Shown: piece after piece, positions 45,790-58,185 of the stretch | How positions within the stretch are numbered: the stretch's first letter is position 1 | How the letters are laid out: each line of letters begins with the position of its first letter | Origin: Artemia franciscana | Taxonomy: Eukaryota; Arthropoda; Branchiopoda; Anostraca; Artemiidae | NCBI RefSeq assembly: GCF_032884065.1 | Contig: NC_088864.1 | Span: 20,415,999-20,479,998, forward strand | Direction: 5' to 3' | DNA: 64,000 nucleotides | The notes under the pieces: model-generated | What the model was told of the DNA's origin: nothing | What the model saw: only the letters and a program-made list of their open reading frames with translations | Database searches by the model: none | Made by a program: the position numbers and the translations under genes

Positions 45790-47110
45790 GTATTCAGGAC
45801 CTTTTAGGGTAATTAGGAAATATAACGATAAATGTAGCATAGAAATTTTAAAATTTTTAAATTGGAAAAACTTGTAAAGTGCACGCCAGTATGATGAAAA
45901 AAAAACAAGTTTCCGAGAATATGGAAATGTGGACCGGAAATTGATGCGTATTCAAACAATGAAAATAATACACGTAAGTCAAGATTAGGGGGATTAAAAC
46001 CTTTTCAAGTAAAATTAGGTAATTTTTCAGATGAAATTGATAAAGGAAATTTCTGACCGTAACAAATACGGTCTACTCTAGAAACAAAATGCCAACTTAA
46101 GAAAAACCTGAAATCTAAGATTCCATCATTTGAGGTTTTGATGAGTTTAATTACACTCTTTCCCCCAAGGCCCAATTCTTTCCAGGCAGAATCTCTACAC
46201 CCTGTCCCCAAAAAAACTTTCCCGGCGATGCTCTAAGTCCTATGATTTTGATAGAGAGACTCATCTTGGTATTTGAAAAATTACACAAAGCAATTGATAT
46301 CCCATTTCACATAACTCCCCACAAGAGGCTGTAATATCACTATCCAATCTAAAGAATTGAACCTCAAACGGCAATGGATTGTGTAAACTACCCCATAAAA
46401 ACTGGAACAAATTCCTTTCATTACAAATTGAGAAACCTCACTAAAAAATCACAAAAATAACTTTATCATGACATAATAGTGTCTGAAGCAAAAACAAAAT
46501 TTTGACACATACCTGAAACAAAATTCAACATATACCTGAATATTATGCCTTTAAAGTGTGGAGACAGCCAATGAAGTAATTCGATTTGTTGCAAAGTTTC
46601 CGAGAGTCCATTAATCTTCTCCATTAAAGAACCAATGGAGAAAGATCAGTAAAAAGACATAATGGAAAGACCTTCCACTTCTAAGTAAGCCAAGGACTTT
46701 TTGAAGGGCAAACTAGTTCAGCACTGAAGTCATAAATTTCAAACGAAAATCTTTGTGAAGCCTAGTATACTACTTCCTCTGAATCTAATTCAGAAAAACA
46801 AGCAAAGCAAGACATTTAGAATGGAAAATAAAATCAACATTATCATCAACTGAAACTCATTGGAAACAGATTAAATTGAATGGGAAACAAATTCTTAAAA
46901 AAAACAGCATGAGAAATTTACTTAATAACTTTAGGGGAATCTAAGAAGCAAAAACACCAAAAAAGTGAATGAATGGCGAATACAAAATCTGGAACATAAA
47001 TTAAATTTGTGATAGAAAAGTTTTGCTAATTTAGGAACCAAAGCTTCCGGGATGTGACTACATGCAGTGCTTGTAGTGCAGTTCGAAAATTGTGAGTTTT
47101 GACATTTAGC
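45790..47110. other. No gene recognised
   Basis: AT-rich sequence; a 68-codon minus frame at 46005-46211 has no motif. If the CUEDC2-like gene begins near 37.3 kb, this is intron. Confidence 0.3.
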
Positions 47111-47119
47111 GCGTTTGTT

Positions 47120-47540
47120 TGAATTAGCCAGTAGGACCTGGTCAGATGCCTATGGAAATGTAGTTCACAATAAATTATTGGATCTTTTAATTAATGTTGA
47201 CTTTCATAAGTTCCCTTATTCTTTCATAAGTTTTATGAAGTCCTTTCTAACTGATAGATGTATTTATGTTCAAGTAAATCAGTCTAGAGGTGGGTTATGT
47301 TCCATTACGAGAGGTCTTCCTCAAGGTGCAATATTGAGCCCTCTTCTGTTGAACTTGTATGTTTCTTTTTAAAGTGTTTCTGCTACTTGGCTAAGATTCC
47401 AAACACTTATACAGTTATCCTGAATTCGAAATTGTCCTGGGATATTGATCAGAAGATATTTAAGGCATCAATTGATATCTTAAAGAAGAAAAATATTGTT
47501 TAGTAACAATTAAACCTCGAAGAAGTCAATTTTATATGGA
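47120..47540 (+). mobile_element. LINE fragment: RT core
   Basis: Plus-strand translation gives 'NKLLDLLINVDFHKFPYSFI', 'KSFLTDRCIYVQVNQSRGG' and GLPQGAILSPLLLNLY, the RT palm block before the active site. A shifted frame gives KASIDILKKKNIV. The active-site box itself is missing, apparently deleted. It runs straight into SINE-like copy 2. Confidence 0.8.
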
Positions 47541-47543
47541 TGG

Positions 47544-47700
47544 GATTCATCTATAGTTTTTGATTGTGCAGAAGAGAGTGGGTGTGACTAGGAAGAGCCG
47601 TATTAGTACCGGCCGGCCTAGTGGTCTTAAACTGCTTGGGACAGGTAGTTCAGGTACCCACACTTCCTACAATCAATAACAGTGTATTATTGTACATAAT
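47544..47700 (+). repeat. SINE-like repeat, copy 2
   Basis: Matches 32852-33010 along its whole length, with about one difference per 8-10 bases: core 'accggccggcctagtggtct', tail 'tcaataacagtgtattattg'. The flanks are unrelated to copy 1 (here a LINE RT fragment on the left). Confidence 0.5.
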
Positions 47701-49096
47701 TAATGTTTTTTCACTTAATTTAAGATCAAGTGAAATAATAGTTAGCCTATTATACGAAAAGAAGAGTTTTAAAACCTGCTGAGTAATCATTAATTAGGCA
47801 ATAGAAAAATTTTGTTTTTTCCTACTGGCATCAAACTTGCTGCAACTATACGGAATTAAAAAATTATCTCTTTCCCCAGAAAAATTTTGCTCTGATGTTA
47901 CGTCTTAACAGAGGACAGTATTTTTTCCAATTGACAACAGACATCAATGGGATGTTAAATATGACTGGTATGTCTGATTGAAGTCTATATTCTCTGAAAT
48001 CGTTCCATGCAATACAGACCTTATCTTAAACCTTAGTTCTCCAGAGACGCAAAGAGTATTAGTGAGTAGCCTCCAATCCTACCTCAGCTGGGCTACAGGT
48101 AAGATGTTATCCCACCTCTGGGTTGGGACAAAATACGGTGGGCATTTTACAAATTGAAGCAGCATGCCACGTAGTCCACCATTGCATTAACGGTAAGCTG
48201 AATCTGCTCTAAGCGCGTTCTTTTTTTTTTCATGCAGAGAAACACACTTTTCTATTCTTATCTGCAACAGAAACAAATTGAATATTTGAGCTTAGAAGGT
48301 CTTTTTTCCCACTGTTTTCATGTGGAATGCAGCTGTTAAAGTGAAGTTAAATTTTCGACAATTATTTTATCTTAAATTTAAATCATAAACAGCACATCTT
48401 TACCAGGGCATTAACAGTGAGCTTAATTCACAACACCAGTTAATTCATAAGTTTTCACAGATCAGTTTTTACATTTGAACTTAAATCTTGAAAGTTTTTA
48501 TTTATTATGCCTGGACATATGTGTCAATCTGCATATATAGCTAAAGTTCATACTTATGCTTATTGAAGATGAAGTTGTGTTTCATATTTTTTCAGTATCA
48601 AGTTCTTATGGTACTGCTTTGAAACAACCCTACTTTGGGGTAGACAAGGTGGTAAAATCCTTATCCTTACTATACACGACCCTGCTACTTATTGATAGTA
48701 GTTTCTGATAGAAGTGCCATTTGGCCTCCTGGGCTGGATTTAAAGTTTTCTGTTGAAAAGGGGTCCTTCGTATAGTCGATCTTTCTGTTGGCTTATGTCA
48801 ACTGTAAAATTTCGTAATCAAAGTAAAGGTAGACTGCTCTTGGAACCATGCTCTAATCTCAAAAATAATATTTGTAGTTTTGTTCTGTTTTATTCTTAAT
48901 ACGAGATGCTTAACATGCAATTTTCCATTTCAAGGTACCAACAGAAGGAAGAAATAAATCAAATATTACAATGCTTTACTTCAGTTACTGTACATTTGCT
49001 GGGTATGAAATGCCATAGAAAAATTGAACCCCTGATTCCTTGTTCCTCTGATAACTGCAATCATCTAGGTTGTTAATGTATTTTGTCATATTTTAG
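47701..49096 (+). other. Probable intron upstream of CUEDC2-like exon
   Basis: No ORF or repeat arm recognised. It ends with an acceptor, 'ttgtcatattttag', at 49083-49096. A small upstream coding exon could hide here; none with the right phases was identified. Confidence 0.4.
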
Positions 49097-49299
49097 TTCA
49101 GTTGATGAAATCCTGCTTGAATACATTGACTCGTTCATATGTGACTTGTCTACTGAAGATGATATATCAGACATTGATGCTTCTGAATTCAAAGAGATGT
49201 TGGAGGGATACGTTCCTGATGCTTCTGTCTTGTCTGAATTTGAATTAATTGATCTCATTTCACAGACTTGTACAAAATTGATGCCCATTGGACAGCCTA
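49097..49299 (+). CDS. CUEDC2: CUEDC2-like protein, N-terminal exon
   Basis: A 203-bp internal exon: acceptor attttag|TTCAG, donor CCTA|gtgagt. It encodes 67 whole codons starting SVDEILLEYIDSFICDL, followed by 'DASEFKEMLEGYVPDASVL'. This lines up with the N-terminal region of animal CUEDC2, where an L-D-E-[VI] helix and an 'F-x-E-M-[ML]-E-[AG]-Y-V-P' segment are conserved. The protein is acidic here and has no membrane segment. CUEDC2 is a cytosolic/nuclear regulator that uses a CUE ubiquitin-binding domain; in vertebrates it is linked to NF-kB, hormone-receptor and anaphase-promoting-complex control. The role in this animal is inferred. The exon starts in phase 2 and ends in phase 1, and the next exon at 58186 supplies the two missing bases. 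The 3' end is the start of a tandem array described separately. Confidence 0.85.
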
Positions 49300-50020
49300 G
49301 TGAGTTTCAAAACCATGACTCTGTATAATCTGTATCTTTAAGAAACCTTATATGACCTTAAAAGTTTCTAAAACTTGAATTAAGAATATGGAAAGTATGA
49401 AAGTGAATAAAAGGTACTTCACTGAAAATTAATCATAAAGTAATTCTAATTAGACTCTCAATAATTATGGATAAATCTGAATAAGTTGATCTTATTTCAA
49501 CCCATAGTGCAAAACTGATGCTCATTCAGCAGTCTAGGTGGTTTGAGATCTTGAATATTTTCTGCCTCTACTCTGGGATATTACTTTTTGTAACCATATA
49601 AGTTTTTTTTTTAGTGTAACATGAGAATGAAAAACTCATCAAACATGAAAATGAATAAAGGATGCTTCACTGGAAAATATTTTTCAGTTAGTTCGCATTA
49701 AATAAATTACAGTAATTACAGATTAGTCTAAAGCAATTAACCTTATCTCAGCCACTTGTACATAATTTATTTAGTCGGTTTTGAACCTTTAATATTTTAT
49801 GTCTCTATTGTACTTGGCAAAATACTTCAAGCGGCCTTAAAAGTTTTAAATTTATCACTTGAATGAACTGAACCCTAAAATGGAGAAAGTGTGTTTGACT
49901 AGAAATTAATATTGTTAAGCACATCCTCAATTTTGAATATATGCAAATTATTTGATCTTATTTCAACCTCTTATGCAAAACTAATGACAGCTCATTAAGA
50001 TTTCTTTCGGACCTTAGACT
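49246..50020 (+). repeat. Tandem array derived from exon 3' end and donor
   Basis: The exon end 'gatctcatttcacagacttgtacaaaattgatg' plus about 190 bp of intron is repeated: 'gatcttatttcaacccatagtgcaaaactgatg' at 49488, 'accttatctcagccacttgtacataattta' at 49740, and 'gatcttatttcaacctcttatgcaaaactaatg' at 49957. The period is about 215-250 bp. Intron parts also match ('aagtgaataaaaggtacttcactg' against 'aaatgaataaaggatgcttcactg'). So the exon/intron junction has been copied about three times into the intron. Copy 2 retains a donor-like ctag|gtggtt. Confidence 0.7.
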
Positions 50021-50275
50021 TTAATTGATTATCGTTGAACTCCAGTCAGCTTCCTGCGTTTTTACCCTCGGTAATCATAGCTGTTCAATTTTTTTTTGTT
50101 TACTTCTACGTTCTATTAGACTTTTCGTATTTATCTTTTTTTACTTTTTTTGTGCTTTGATTTATGTTTGAAGTTTTGACTACTATATACCTAATGATTG
50201 AGTAGAGTGGGTTAGTCTGGTCAGTTAAGGATGCTAGGAATTTCGCTTTTTAGAATAGGGTTTTAGAATTTTCGA

Positions 50276-51570
50276 CAAAGATGCTCTTACGGTATTTGAA
50301 AAAATCCAATTCACGTTTCTCTAAGGGATTTTTGGATCGGTATCTAAATTATAAGGCGATAGTGGCAGAAATATTCGGTATGTACAATACATACTATTTT
50401 GTAAATAAGGGCCATGTTAATAATTTTCAAACGTTTTTCCATACTGACAAAGAGACAAAATTTCTAGGATTCTGTTAAAACTTCTGTTAGAACTATGGCC
50501 CATTTGAATTGCAAGCTCAAAGGTGTCACTAGCCAAAACAATTTTTTTTTTTGGGGGGGGGATGGACTTTATATTCTGGTTGGCCATTTTGACCGACCGA
50601 TTTGGGTGACATAGATTCTAAAATTACATAATGTTCGTTTTCTATTGACTGAGACTGATCTTCTTTCAAGATAGATCTTTGATCTTATCTTTGCCAAAAA
50701 TAGATCATCTGATCTTCTCTCATATATCCCTTTACTTTGCCTTTGGGAATCAACAGATTATTAATGTTTGAATTTTATATACCTTCTTAGGGTATTTAAA
50801 AAGATCCAGTTCACAATTCTCTAAGGGATTTATGAATTGGTATCAAAATTATAAGGAAATAGTGGCATAAAACTTCGATACATACAACACAAACAATTAT
50901 TTTTAGATAAGGGCCATTTTATTAATTTTCATACATTTTTCCATACTGACAAAGACACAAACTTTCTAGGATTTTGTTAAAAATTATGTTAGAACTATGA
51001 CCCATTTGACTTGCAAGTTCAAAGGTGTCACTAGCCTTTGAGGGGGGGGGGGTAGACTTTATCATCTGGTTGGCCATTTGACCGACCGATTTGGGTGACA
51101 TAGATTCTAAAATTACATAATGTTCGTTTTCTATTGACTGAGACTGATCTTCTTTCAAGATAGATCTTTGATCTTATCTTTGCCAAAAATAGATCATCTG
51201 ATCTTCTCTCATATATCCCTTTACTTTGCCTTTGGGAATCAACAGATTATTAATGTTTGAATTTTTATATACCCTCTTAGTGTATTTGAAAAGATTGAAT
51301 TGGTATCAAAATTATAAGGAAATAGTGGCATAAAACTTCGATACATACAACACAAACAATTATTTTTAGATAAGGGCCATTTTATTAATTTTCATACATT
51401 TTTCCATACTGACAAAGACACAAACTTTCTAGGATTTTGTTAAAAATTATGTTAGAACTATGACCCATTTGACTTGCAAGTTCATAGGTGTCACTAGCCT
51501 TTGAGGGGGGGGGGGTAGACTTTTTCATTTGGTTGGCCATTTTGATCAACCGATTTGGGTGACATAGTAT
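50276..51570 (+). repeat. Intronic tandem repeat, about 495 bp, 2.6 copies
   Basis: Units start near 50284, 50783 and 51274. Each has 'tatttgaaaaRatcc', 'cataCtgacaaagacacaaa', a G-run, and 'ttggccatttgaccgaccga'. Units 2 and 3 are nearly identical over hundreds of bases, while unit 1 is more diverged, so the last duplication is recent. Unit 3 lacks about 25 bp near its start and is cut short after 'gggtgacatag'. Confidence 0.85.
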
Positions 51571-52206
51571 TGCTATGTCAAATTTTACTAACTAGTTTTG
51601 TTTATTTGTTTTCACGGTTCAACGTGGCAGCACTCGCGGAAATACGACATTTCTAAAAAGAATTTGTAAGTCTGGAACAACCAAAAGAAAAATATTTAAA
51701 AATCGTTTATCATGTATGAAATAGACTGATGGTATGTCTAGAAGACAAAACATGTTTTTATTTTCATGTCATTGGTGTATTAACATTTTCTCTCTCTCTC
51801 TTTTCCTAAAACTGTATTTGATGCTAAAAATATTTTGCTTTTGCACCAAATGAACAAGTGAACGTCAAAATGAAGAAGTATGCTTCACTGAAAGTTTCTT
51901 ATTATGTTTTAATAAAGATACACAAAGGGCTATTGTTCAAAATCTAGGGTTGGCAATTTTGTTTCTTTTCGATTTCTTGAACGAAAATACAAAAAAAAGT
52001 GTACTTTCTTAAATTTCTATAATGGTGACTAGGACTTCGGTTAAATGGTAGTATTTTTTTTGCAAAAACAAATTTATGGAAATTCTGAAAAATAGCAAAC
52101 CCCCTCAAAAATGGTATCGAATCGAAATGAACATTACAATTCACTTCGATTTATTTTCAAAACGGGCAGCAGACAAGCCAAATATTCGTTAAGTCGTCAA
52201 AACATG

Positions 52207-52690
<484 letters not shown>

Positions 52691-52786
52691 CTATATTCGA
52701 AGACATAATTTGTAGCTATTCTTGCTTACTAGCAGTAAAATTACAAATTTTACAAATGAGGGAACAAAGCTTTTCAAATATCTGTT

Positions 52787-54260
52787 TCAAGACACATTGA
52801 TTGACTGTGTACAAGGTACAGCTTCTGCCACTGCTCTTGCGGGTCTATCTTGATGTGATTTGAAATCAGGGGGCAGTATGGATCGATGGGATGTGCTGTT
52901 CAACACCCTTGTACCAAAAGCAAGCAACAGTTTTTGTTGACGGCTAGCAAGGAAATCTAGGCCAAACTGTTCAAGAGGGGCACAGTATGGGACTTTGGGC
53001 GCTTTTGAAATTACCAACAATGCCCGAAATTGAACTTTTTCAATCTTGTCCGACTGCTCCTGCGTTAGGCCGTAATGCCAAACAGCGGAATAGTATTCAA
53101 GGCAAGGCCGTATGAAAGAGGTATAAACTCGCAAAAGGTGATCTGAAGGAAGTATGTGTCGAGACAGCAGCTTCAGGGAGCTAATACCTGCATTAGCTCT
53201 CCGGAGCATCATTTCCGTCCGTTTTTCCCATTTTAAGTTAGCAGTAAGATACACCCCAAGTAGTTTAAGTTCAGTTACACGGCTGGGAGGGGGAAGGGGA
53301 GGGTAAAATTCTGGGATGCTTTAAAAAAAGAGAGAGTCAGCACAACAGACTTTTGGACATTAACAGCCATCCTATCTGCAGCAGCATCATCCGATATATC
53401 AGCCATGATGGTAGCTGCACTGTTTTGAATATTTTTGTAGCACAGTTCTGCAATAGATAAATCATCAACATATTTCCAGAGACCTGGTATGCTTATTGCC
53501 AGCTCGTTTATCATGAATAGAAAAAGAAGTGGACCCAGTATTGTGCCCTGAGGTACTCCACAAAATATAGGCATTTCATCAGTAAAAATTGACTTGTACT
53601 TGGCACGCTGTGTTTTATTTGTAATGAAATTAGCTATAATTTGCACTAAAAAAGGGTGGACATTTATCAATGCACTATGACAAATTAGGTCAAAAGCTTT
53701 CTTTCGGTCAATTGCTATCAGATTAATCCAGCGTTCAGGCTCATCCAGATGTTTGAGAATTGTATCCAACATACTTACCAGATAATGGGTATTGGACGTT
53801 TTGGGCATGTTTCCAAACTGTCTAGGATCAATAAGCTCAATTACCTGCTTCTTTAACCAAGCAGCTAAAAAACTCTCCTAAACTTTGCCAAACTCAGGGA
53901 TCATTGTAATTGGTCTGATTCCTGAAAAATCATTTGGTGTATCTTTTTTGGGATAGGTGTAACATATCCATTTTTCCAAATGGATGGGTAATCACCAGAT
54001 TTTGTTATCAGATTAAAAATATGGGCCAAAGGGAAACCTAATCTGTAAGGGAACGTTTTAATTAAATCTACAGGGATATCAACCGGTGTTAACTAGATTT
54101 TTTCAAGATACTTAACGTTTTTTTACTTCATTTAGCGATATAATAGGGAAATCACAAAAATCAAGTGGAGGACTTGGTATTTCATCTTTTGGTAGATGAG
54201 GGTTTGACTGGACAATATTAACCAGGTGGGCATTCAGCTTATTCGAAGTTTCAAATTCTT
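52787..54260 (-). mobile_element. CR1-like LINE: RT, antisense in the CUEDC2-like intron
   Basis: Minus-strand RT in two overlapping frames. 53275-53808 has 'NLIAIDRKKAFDLICHSALI', 'FCGVPQGTILGPLLFLFMIN' and the active-site box YVDDLSIAEL. 52787-53254 has the after-RT region 'LLRVYTSFIRPCLEYYSAVW' and 'IEKVQFRALLVISKA'. One frameshift at about 53260 separates them. The RT N-terminus continues weakly to about 54260. It is among the better preserved RTs in the window but is still broken. Confidence 0.9.
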
Positions 54261-54529
54261 TTTAATCTAATTTAAAATCCACTCCTTTCTCTTTTTTTTT
54301 CCGACTATGTTTTTAATTTATGTGTACCACTGGCTTTGCTTTGACTTAAACTAATGATTCACTTTTCTTTCGGCATATCCATGGGGCGCATTTCTTGTCA
54401 TTTTCCGAATTTTGTTTTTTAGTTTATTTGCTTGTTCACGTTTGCCTTCGCGGAAAAGCCGCCTTTTTTCTAGAATGAGCGTCTTTATATTCTTAGAGAT
54501 GTAAGCACGATCCGCAGAATAATGTTTTG

Positions 54530-55070
54530 AAGTTTGTTCAGGAAACCGGAAATCTTGGAAATCGCTTAGAGTGGAGAGATCGGGATGAAACTTGGTGGGT
54601 AGAATAAGCCATTGTCGTAGATACGTTATTGACGTAACCGGACTGGATCTGCTCTCTTTGTGGAGTTAGGGGGTTCCAGTCCTTTGGAGAGTTCGGTGCT
54701 TCTGGACGTGCTTGGACGATGAAAATTGGTAGGAGTGTCCGGGACCTGCACAAACTGATTTGATAAAATCGTTTTCCCTGATTTGACCATCTGGGGGGCT
54801 GAAGAGAAAGGAAAAATTAGAAAAAATGTGGTATTTTTAACTTAGGAGTGGGTAATCGGATCTGAATGAATTTTGATATTTAGAAGGACCTCGTGTCTCA
54901 GAGCTCTTATTTTAAATCCCGGCCGGCATTAAGCCTCTGATTTTTCTTTTAAATCAATCTATTGATTCTTAGAATTTTGCTAGAGCTCATGCCATATGAG
55001 CTCTTGGCTCTTCCGACCTCGTCGCAAGTACCATATGAGCTCTTAGCTCTTGTTTTATTTTCAATTACAC
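54530..55070 (+). repeat. Dispersed repeat with agctctt sub-repeats
   Basis: Sequence of the type 'ggaaatcgcttagagtggagagatcgggatgaaacttggtggg' that I have seen widely dispersed in invertebrate genomes (memory only). Its distal part has the repeated phrase 'catatgagctcttRgctctt' (54990-55050). It lies between the RT and the ORF1-like part of the surrounding LINE, so it may be an insertion in it. It is non-coding; the 71-codon minus frame is incidental. Confidence 0.5.
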
Positions 55071-55208
55071 GCTGATCACCATTTTTTTTCAGCTAATTCT
55101 TCTGTTGCCATCACTTTCCTTTGCCACAATTTTCTCATAATCAGTTTCTATATATCCATAGGATTTCGCAGTAACCTTATTAGCCCTTAAAACAGAAGTT
55201 TCATTATC

Positions 55209-56162
55209 CTATTTCAAATTCAGCATACAACCGGAAGCCATTAAATTATTCCTGTATTCGGGAGTTTCATCCTCTACCATAGTAATAGAGGATTTTCGAG
55301 TGGGATTTTTACGTTCATGAATAATGGATTTCATTTCAACATTATTAAGGTGACCGTTCCGATCAATGTCGTTGCTAATCACCTGGTATGTCACTGGTTT
55401 GAACGCCCTTGACCTCTCAAATGAATTTACTAAGGACAATCTAGTATTTTTGAATTTTTATTTTCACTTGATTGACTTCATTATTCTTTGTTATATGACT
55501 GTTTTGTGTTGTAAATAGGGGTTCAGAAATAACGGTCAAAATGTAGCTTAATAACTCTTCTAGTCTGTCTCTTAATGGTTTAATAATATCAAGATTGATC
55601 TGGCAAGCAAAATCTTTAACATGGGGATTTGGATACGTTAAATTTTCACTGGCAATATGTGAGTAAGGTTCGGTCTGAACTGATGCCTCACGTGAGCAGG
55701 TGCGTAATTTTCCAATGGTGGTGTTAAGAGTAAAGGTCGACGGAAAAAATAGCCTGGTCCTCAGTCTGACAAGAAACTTCAAGAGGGGGGGACGTCACTT
55801 CATGTTGTAAATAGGGAGAGGCGAACTTCTGCGAAGAGGGGAGCACTGGCGATTTAAGCTCTTTTAAGATATTTAACATCCTAGCTCTTGGAGAACGAGG
55901 AGTGAGAGGTGAAGAAAAAACAGGTGAATTTAAAGAATTTACCTGATTGATTTGCATTTTCTTAGAGGTTCAGTCAGGACACCACCAGCTCTCACTCTAA
56001 TTAGCTGTATCACTTCTGGCAGACTTTTTCGCTCCTGCATGAAATGAGAAATTGCACCCTCCACATTTCACAGAGTTTAAAAAAAAACTGCCGCTGTTGA
56101 GGTGCAGAATCATAGAGACGTTTAAGAGCTCTTTGGAAAGGAAATCGCTATTCATAGTGTCT
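55209..56162 (-). pseudogene. LINE ORF1-like remnant with zinc-finger start
   Basis: Read on the minus strand, a frame near 56162 begins MNSDFLSKELLN and contains VKCGGCNFSFHAGAKKS, a C-x2-C-x4-H pattern like the PHD-type finger of CR1-group ORF1 proteins (the usual next Cys is Ala here). Downstream frames have 'SSPLTPRSPRARMLNILKEL', 'EVSCQTEDQ', 'EASVQTEPYSHI' and 'PLRDRLEELLSYILTVI', with frameshifts near 55960, 55750 and 55440. It lies just 5' (on the minus strand) of the RT at 52787-54260 and probably belongs to the same element; the endonuclease is missing between them. Confidence 0.5.
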
Positions 56163-56329
56163 TTAAAAAAAACGGTAATATTAACAAAAATAATTTTTAA
56201 TAGAAACAGCACCTCAAAAATACAAAATCTCAGAATACATGATGATTTAATACGGATATCTTTTAACAACAGTGTATAACACACGTATCTTGTGAAAAGT
56301 TGCTTCTCTGGGGTATTCACATTAAAGAG

Positions 56330-57160
56330 AGGGCTGAAAGCTTGAGGAGATTAGGCTATTATAGCACGTAGTGTTTCTTAATGGTGGGGATGTGAAAGCC
56401 TTTTTGTGAATACTGCAAAAGTCGTTCTCATTTATGCTTCCCTTGACGATATTTCCTAGCAAAGGGAAAAAATTTCGTTTAGTCCTAAGTGGGATTTAAT
56501 CTTTCTTTTTTTAATTGGAAGCAAAAGGAATGAAAATTCATTCAAAAGAAAAATGGTTATATCAGTGAAAACTTGTTGACTGCTATTTCGATCATGATAT
56601 GATTATGCTGGACTAAAAGACTCTTTACAGTAAGTTGAAACATTTTTTTTTTACTACACCCTGTTGGTGTATCATTTTTTTTTTCGTCTGTGTATAAGTT
56701 TGTTTTTGTGCGCATGTGTGTTTCTTCTCTTGAATGCTCCTTTCTTTCTGTGTTTTTTTCTATTTTATATTTCGTCTTTATGTGTTTTATCTGTGTTTTT
56801 ATATTTTCTTTCATATAAATCAAATAGAATATAGGGCTCTTTCAATCCGTTTAGACGGTCTGTTTTTATAATTGCTTTCACACTAACAATTCTTTCTTCA
56901 TCAATGCTAGTTTTTAGTGTTTTTCGCCAAATCGTTTAAATATGAGAATTCGGCTAAAAAAAAACGGAAGTCTTGCATTCGGGTTATGGTAATACTTGCT
57001 ATAGGAGTTTATGTTCGTTCTATCAACTATTTAATGTGTTGGTGAAATGCATGTTCTTTATTCAGCATCTTTGTGTTACAAATCTCAAGCATTTGCCAAG
57101 AAATCTCCCTTTTTTGTGTGAGAAGCTAGCTTATTTATATAGGCGTACAAAGTGCTGAGG
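56330..57160. other. Intron sequence, no feature recognised
   Basis: AT-rich, with T-runs and a GT-rich stretch near 56690-56730. No coding signal or repeat arm seen. Confidence 0.35.
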
Positions 57161-57162
57161 CA

Positions 57163-57690
57163 AAGCAACAAAATGTCATCCCTTAATTCTAAAACTTGGT
57201 CTATGTTCACAAACATTAATAAGGCGTGGGAGAAAAATGATGAAATTTTGATGCAAAAAATGAATCATTTGCATATACTTGGACGTAAAATCTATAAGTA
57301 CTTCTGAAGGTAAATAACAATACTAATTATTCCATTTAATGTTTTGTTTTTAATTAAATATCAGGGATTATTTTGCTTTAGTCATTTAATGCGTAGATTA
57401 TTTAAGGAACCTTCACCAAAAGTATAGCAAGATTTTCGTATCCCTTAATTCCAAAAGTCGGTCACTGTTCATAAACAGTAATAAGGCATGGGAGAAAAAT
57501 GATGAAATATTGATGCAAAAAGTGAATCATTTGCAAGTACTCGTCTCTAAAGTCTGCAAGTATTTCTTGGATTAAATAACAATACAAGTTATTCTATCTT
57601 ATATTTTTTCTAAAATTTAATATCAGGGGCTATTTGGCTTGAGTCATTTCATGCGTAGATGCTTTAAAGAACCTTTGGTTATCCCGTCCA
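57163..57690 (+). repeat. Intronic tandem duplication, about 262 bp
   Basis: Unit 1 (57163-57425) and unit 2 (57426-57690) share 'cccttaattc', 'taaggcRtgggagaaaaatgatgaaat', 'gaatcatttgca' and 'catttYatgcgtagatt'. Divergence is moderate. Unit 1 holds a 45-codon frame (MSSLNSKTWSMFTNINKAWE...) that is not maintained in unit 2. Confidence 0.75.
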
Positions 57691-58185
57691 TAAAATCGAA
57701 ATCGAGATGTGCAGGCGGGGACCCGGATATATAAGAGAGGGGGCGTCCCAAAAAATGTGGTTTGACTTTGAAAATGCAATTCCGAAGTTTATACTTAACA
57801 ATACAACGAAAATAATTAGATAAAAATGTAAAAACCTAGCAGAAATAATGAAAAAAGTGCAGAAAAATAAAAAATAAAAAAAGTAAAAAGGAGGAATATA
57901 AATAGAGTAAAAGGAAAGTGAGAGTAGGGAAAGAAAGTACTAGGAGAGAATTGAGTAGAATCTTCAATTATTTGTATTTAAAATTTTTTTTGTTTATAAA
58001 ATTCTCCTCGTGTGTGTTTTGTGTTGGAAAAAATGGCGTTTTTTAAAAATCCTTATTTCATGCTTTAAAACTGAGCTCAATGATAATATTAAAAAAAGAA
58101 AGATAATGAGTTAATATTTTGAAATGAAAGGTTCGAAAGGCTGTTTTTTTTTCTGGGCAAATAAATTAATATTTGGTTTTCCCAG

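Noticed and set aside
49073..49288. 71-codon minus-strand ORF
   Set aside because: Antisense shadow of the CUEDC2-like exon at 49097-49299.
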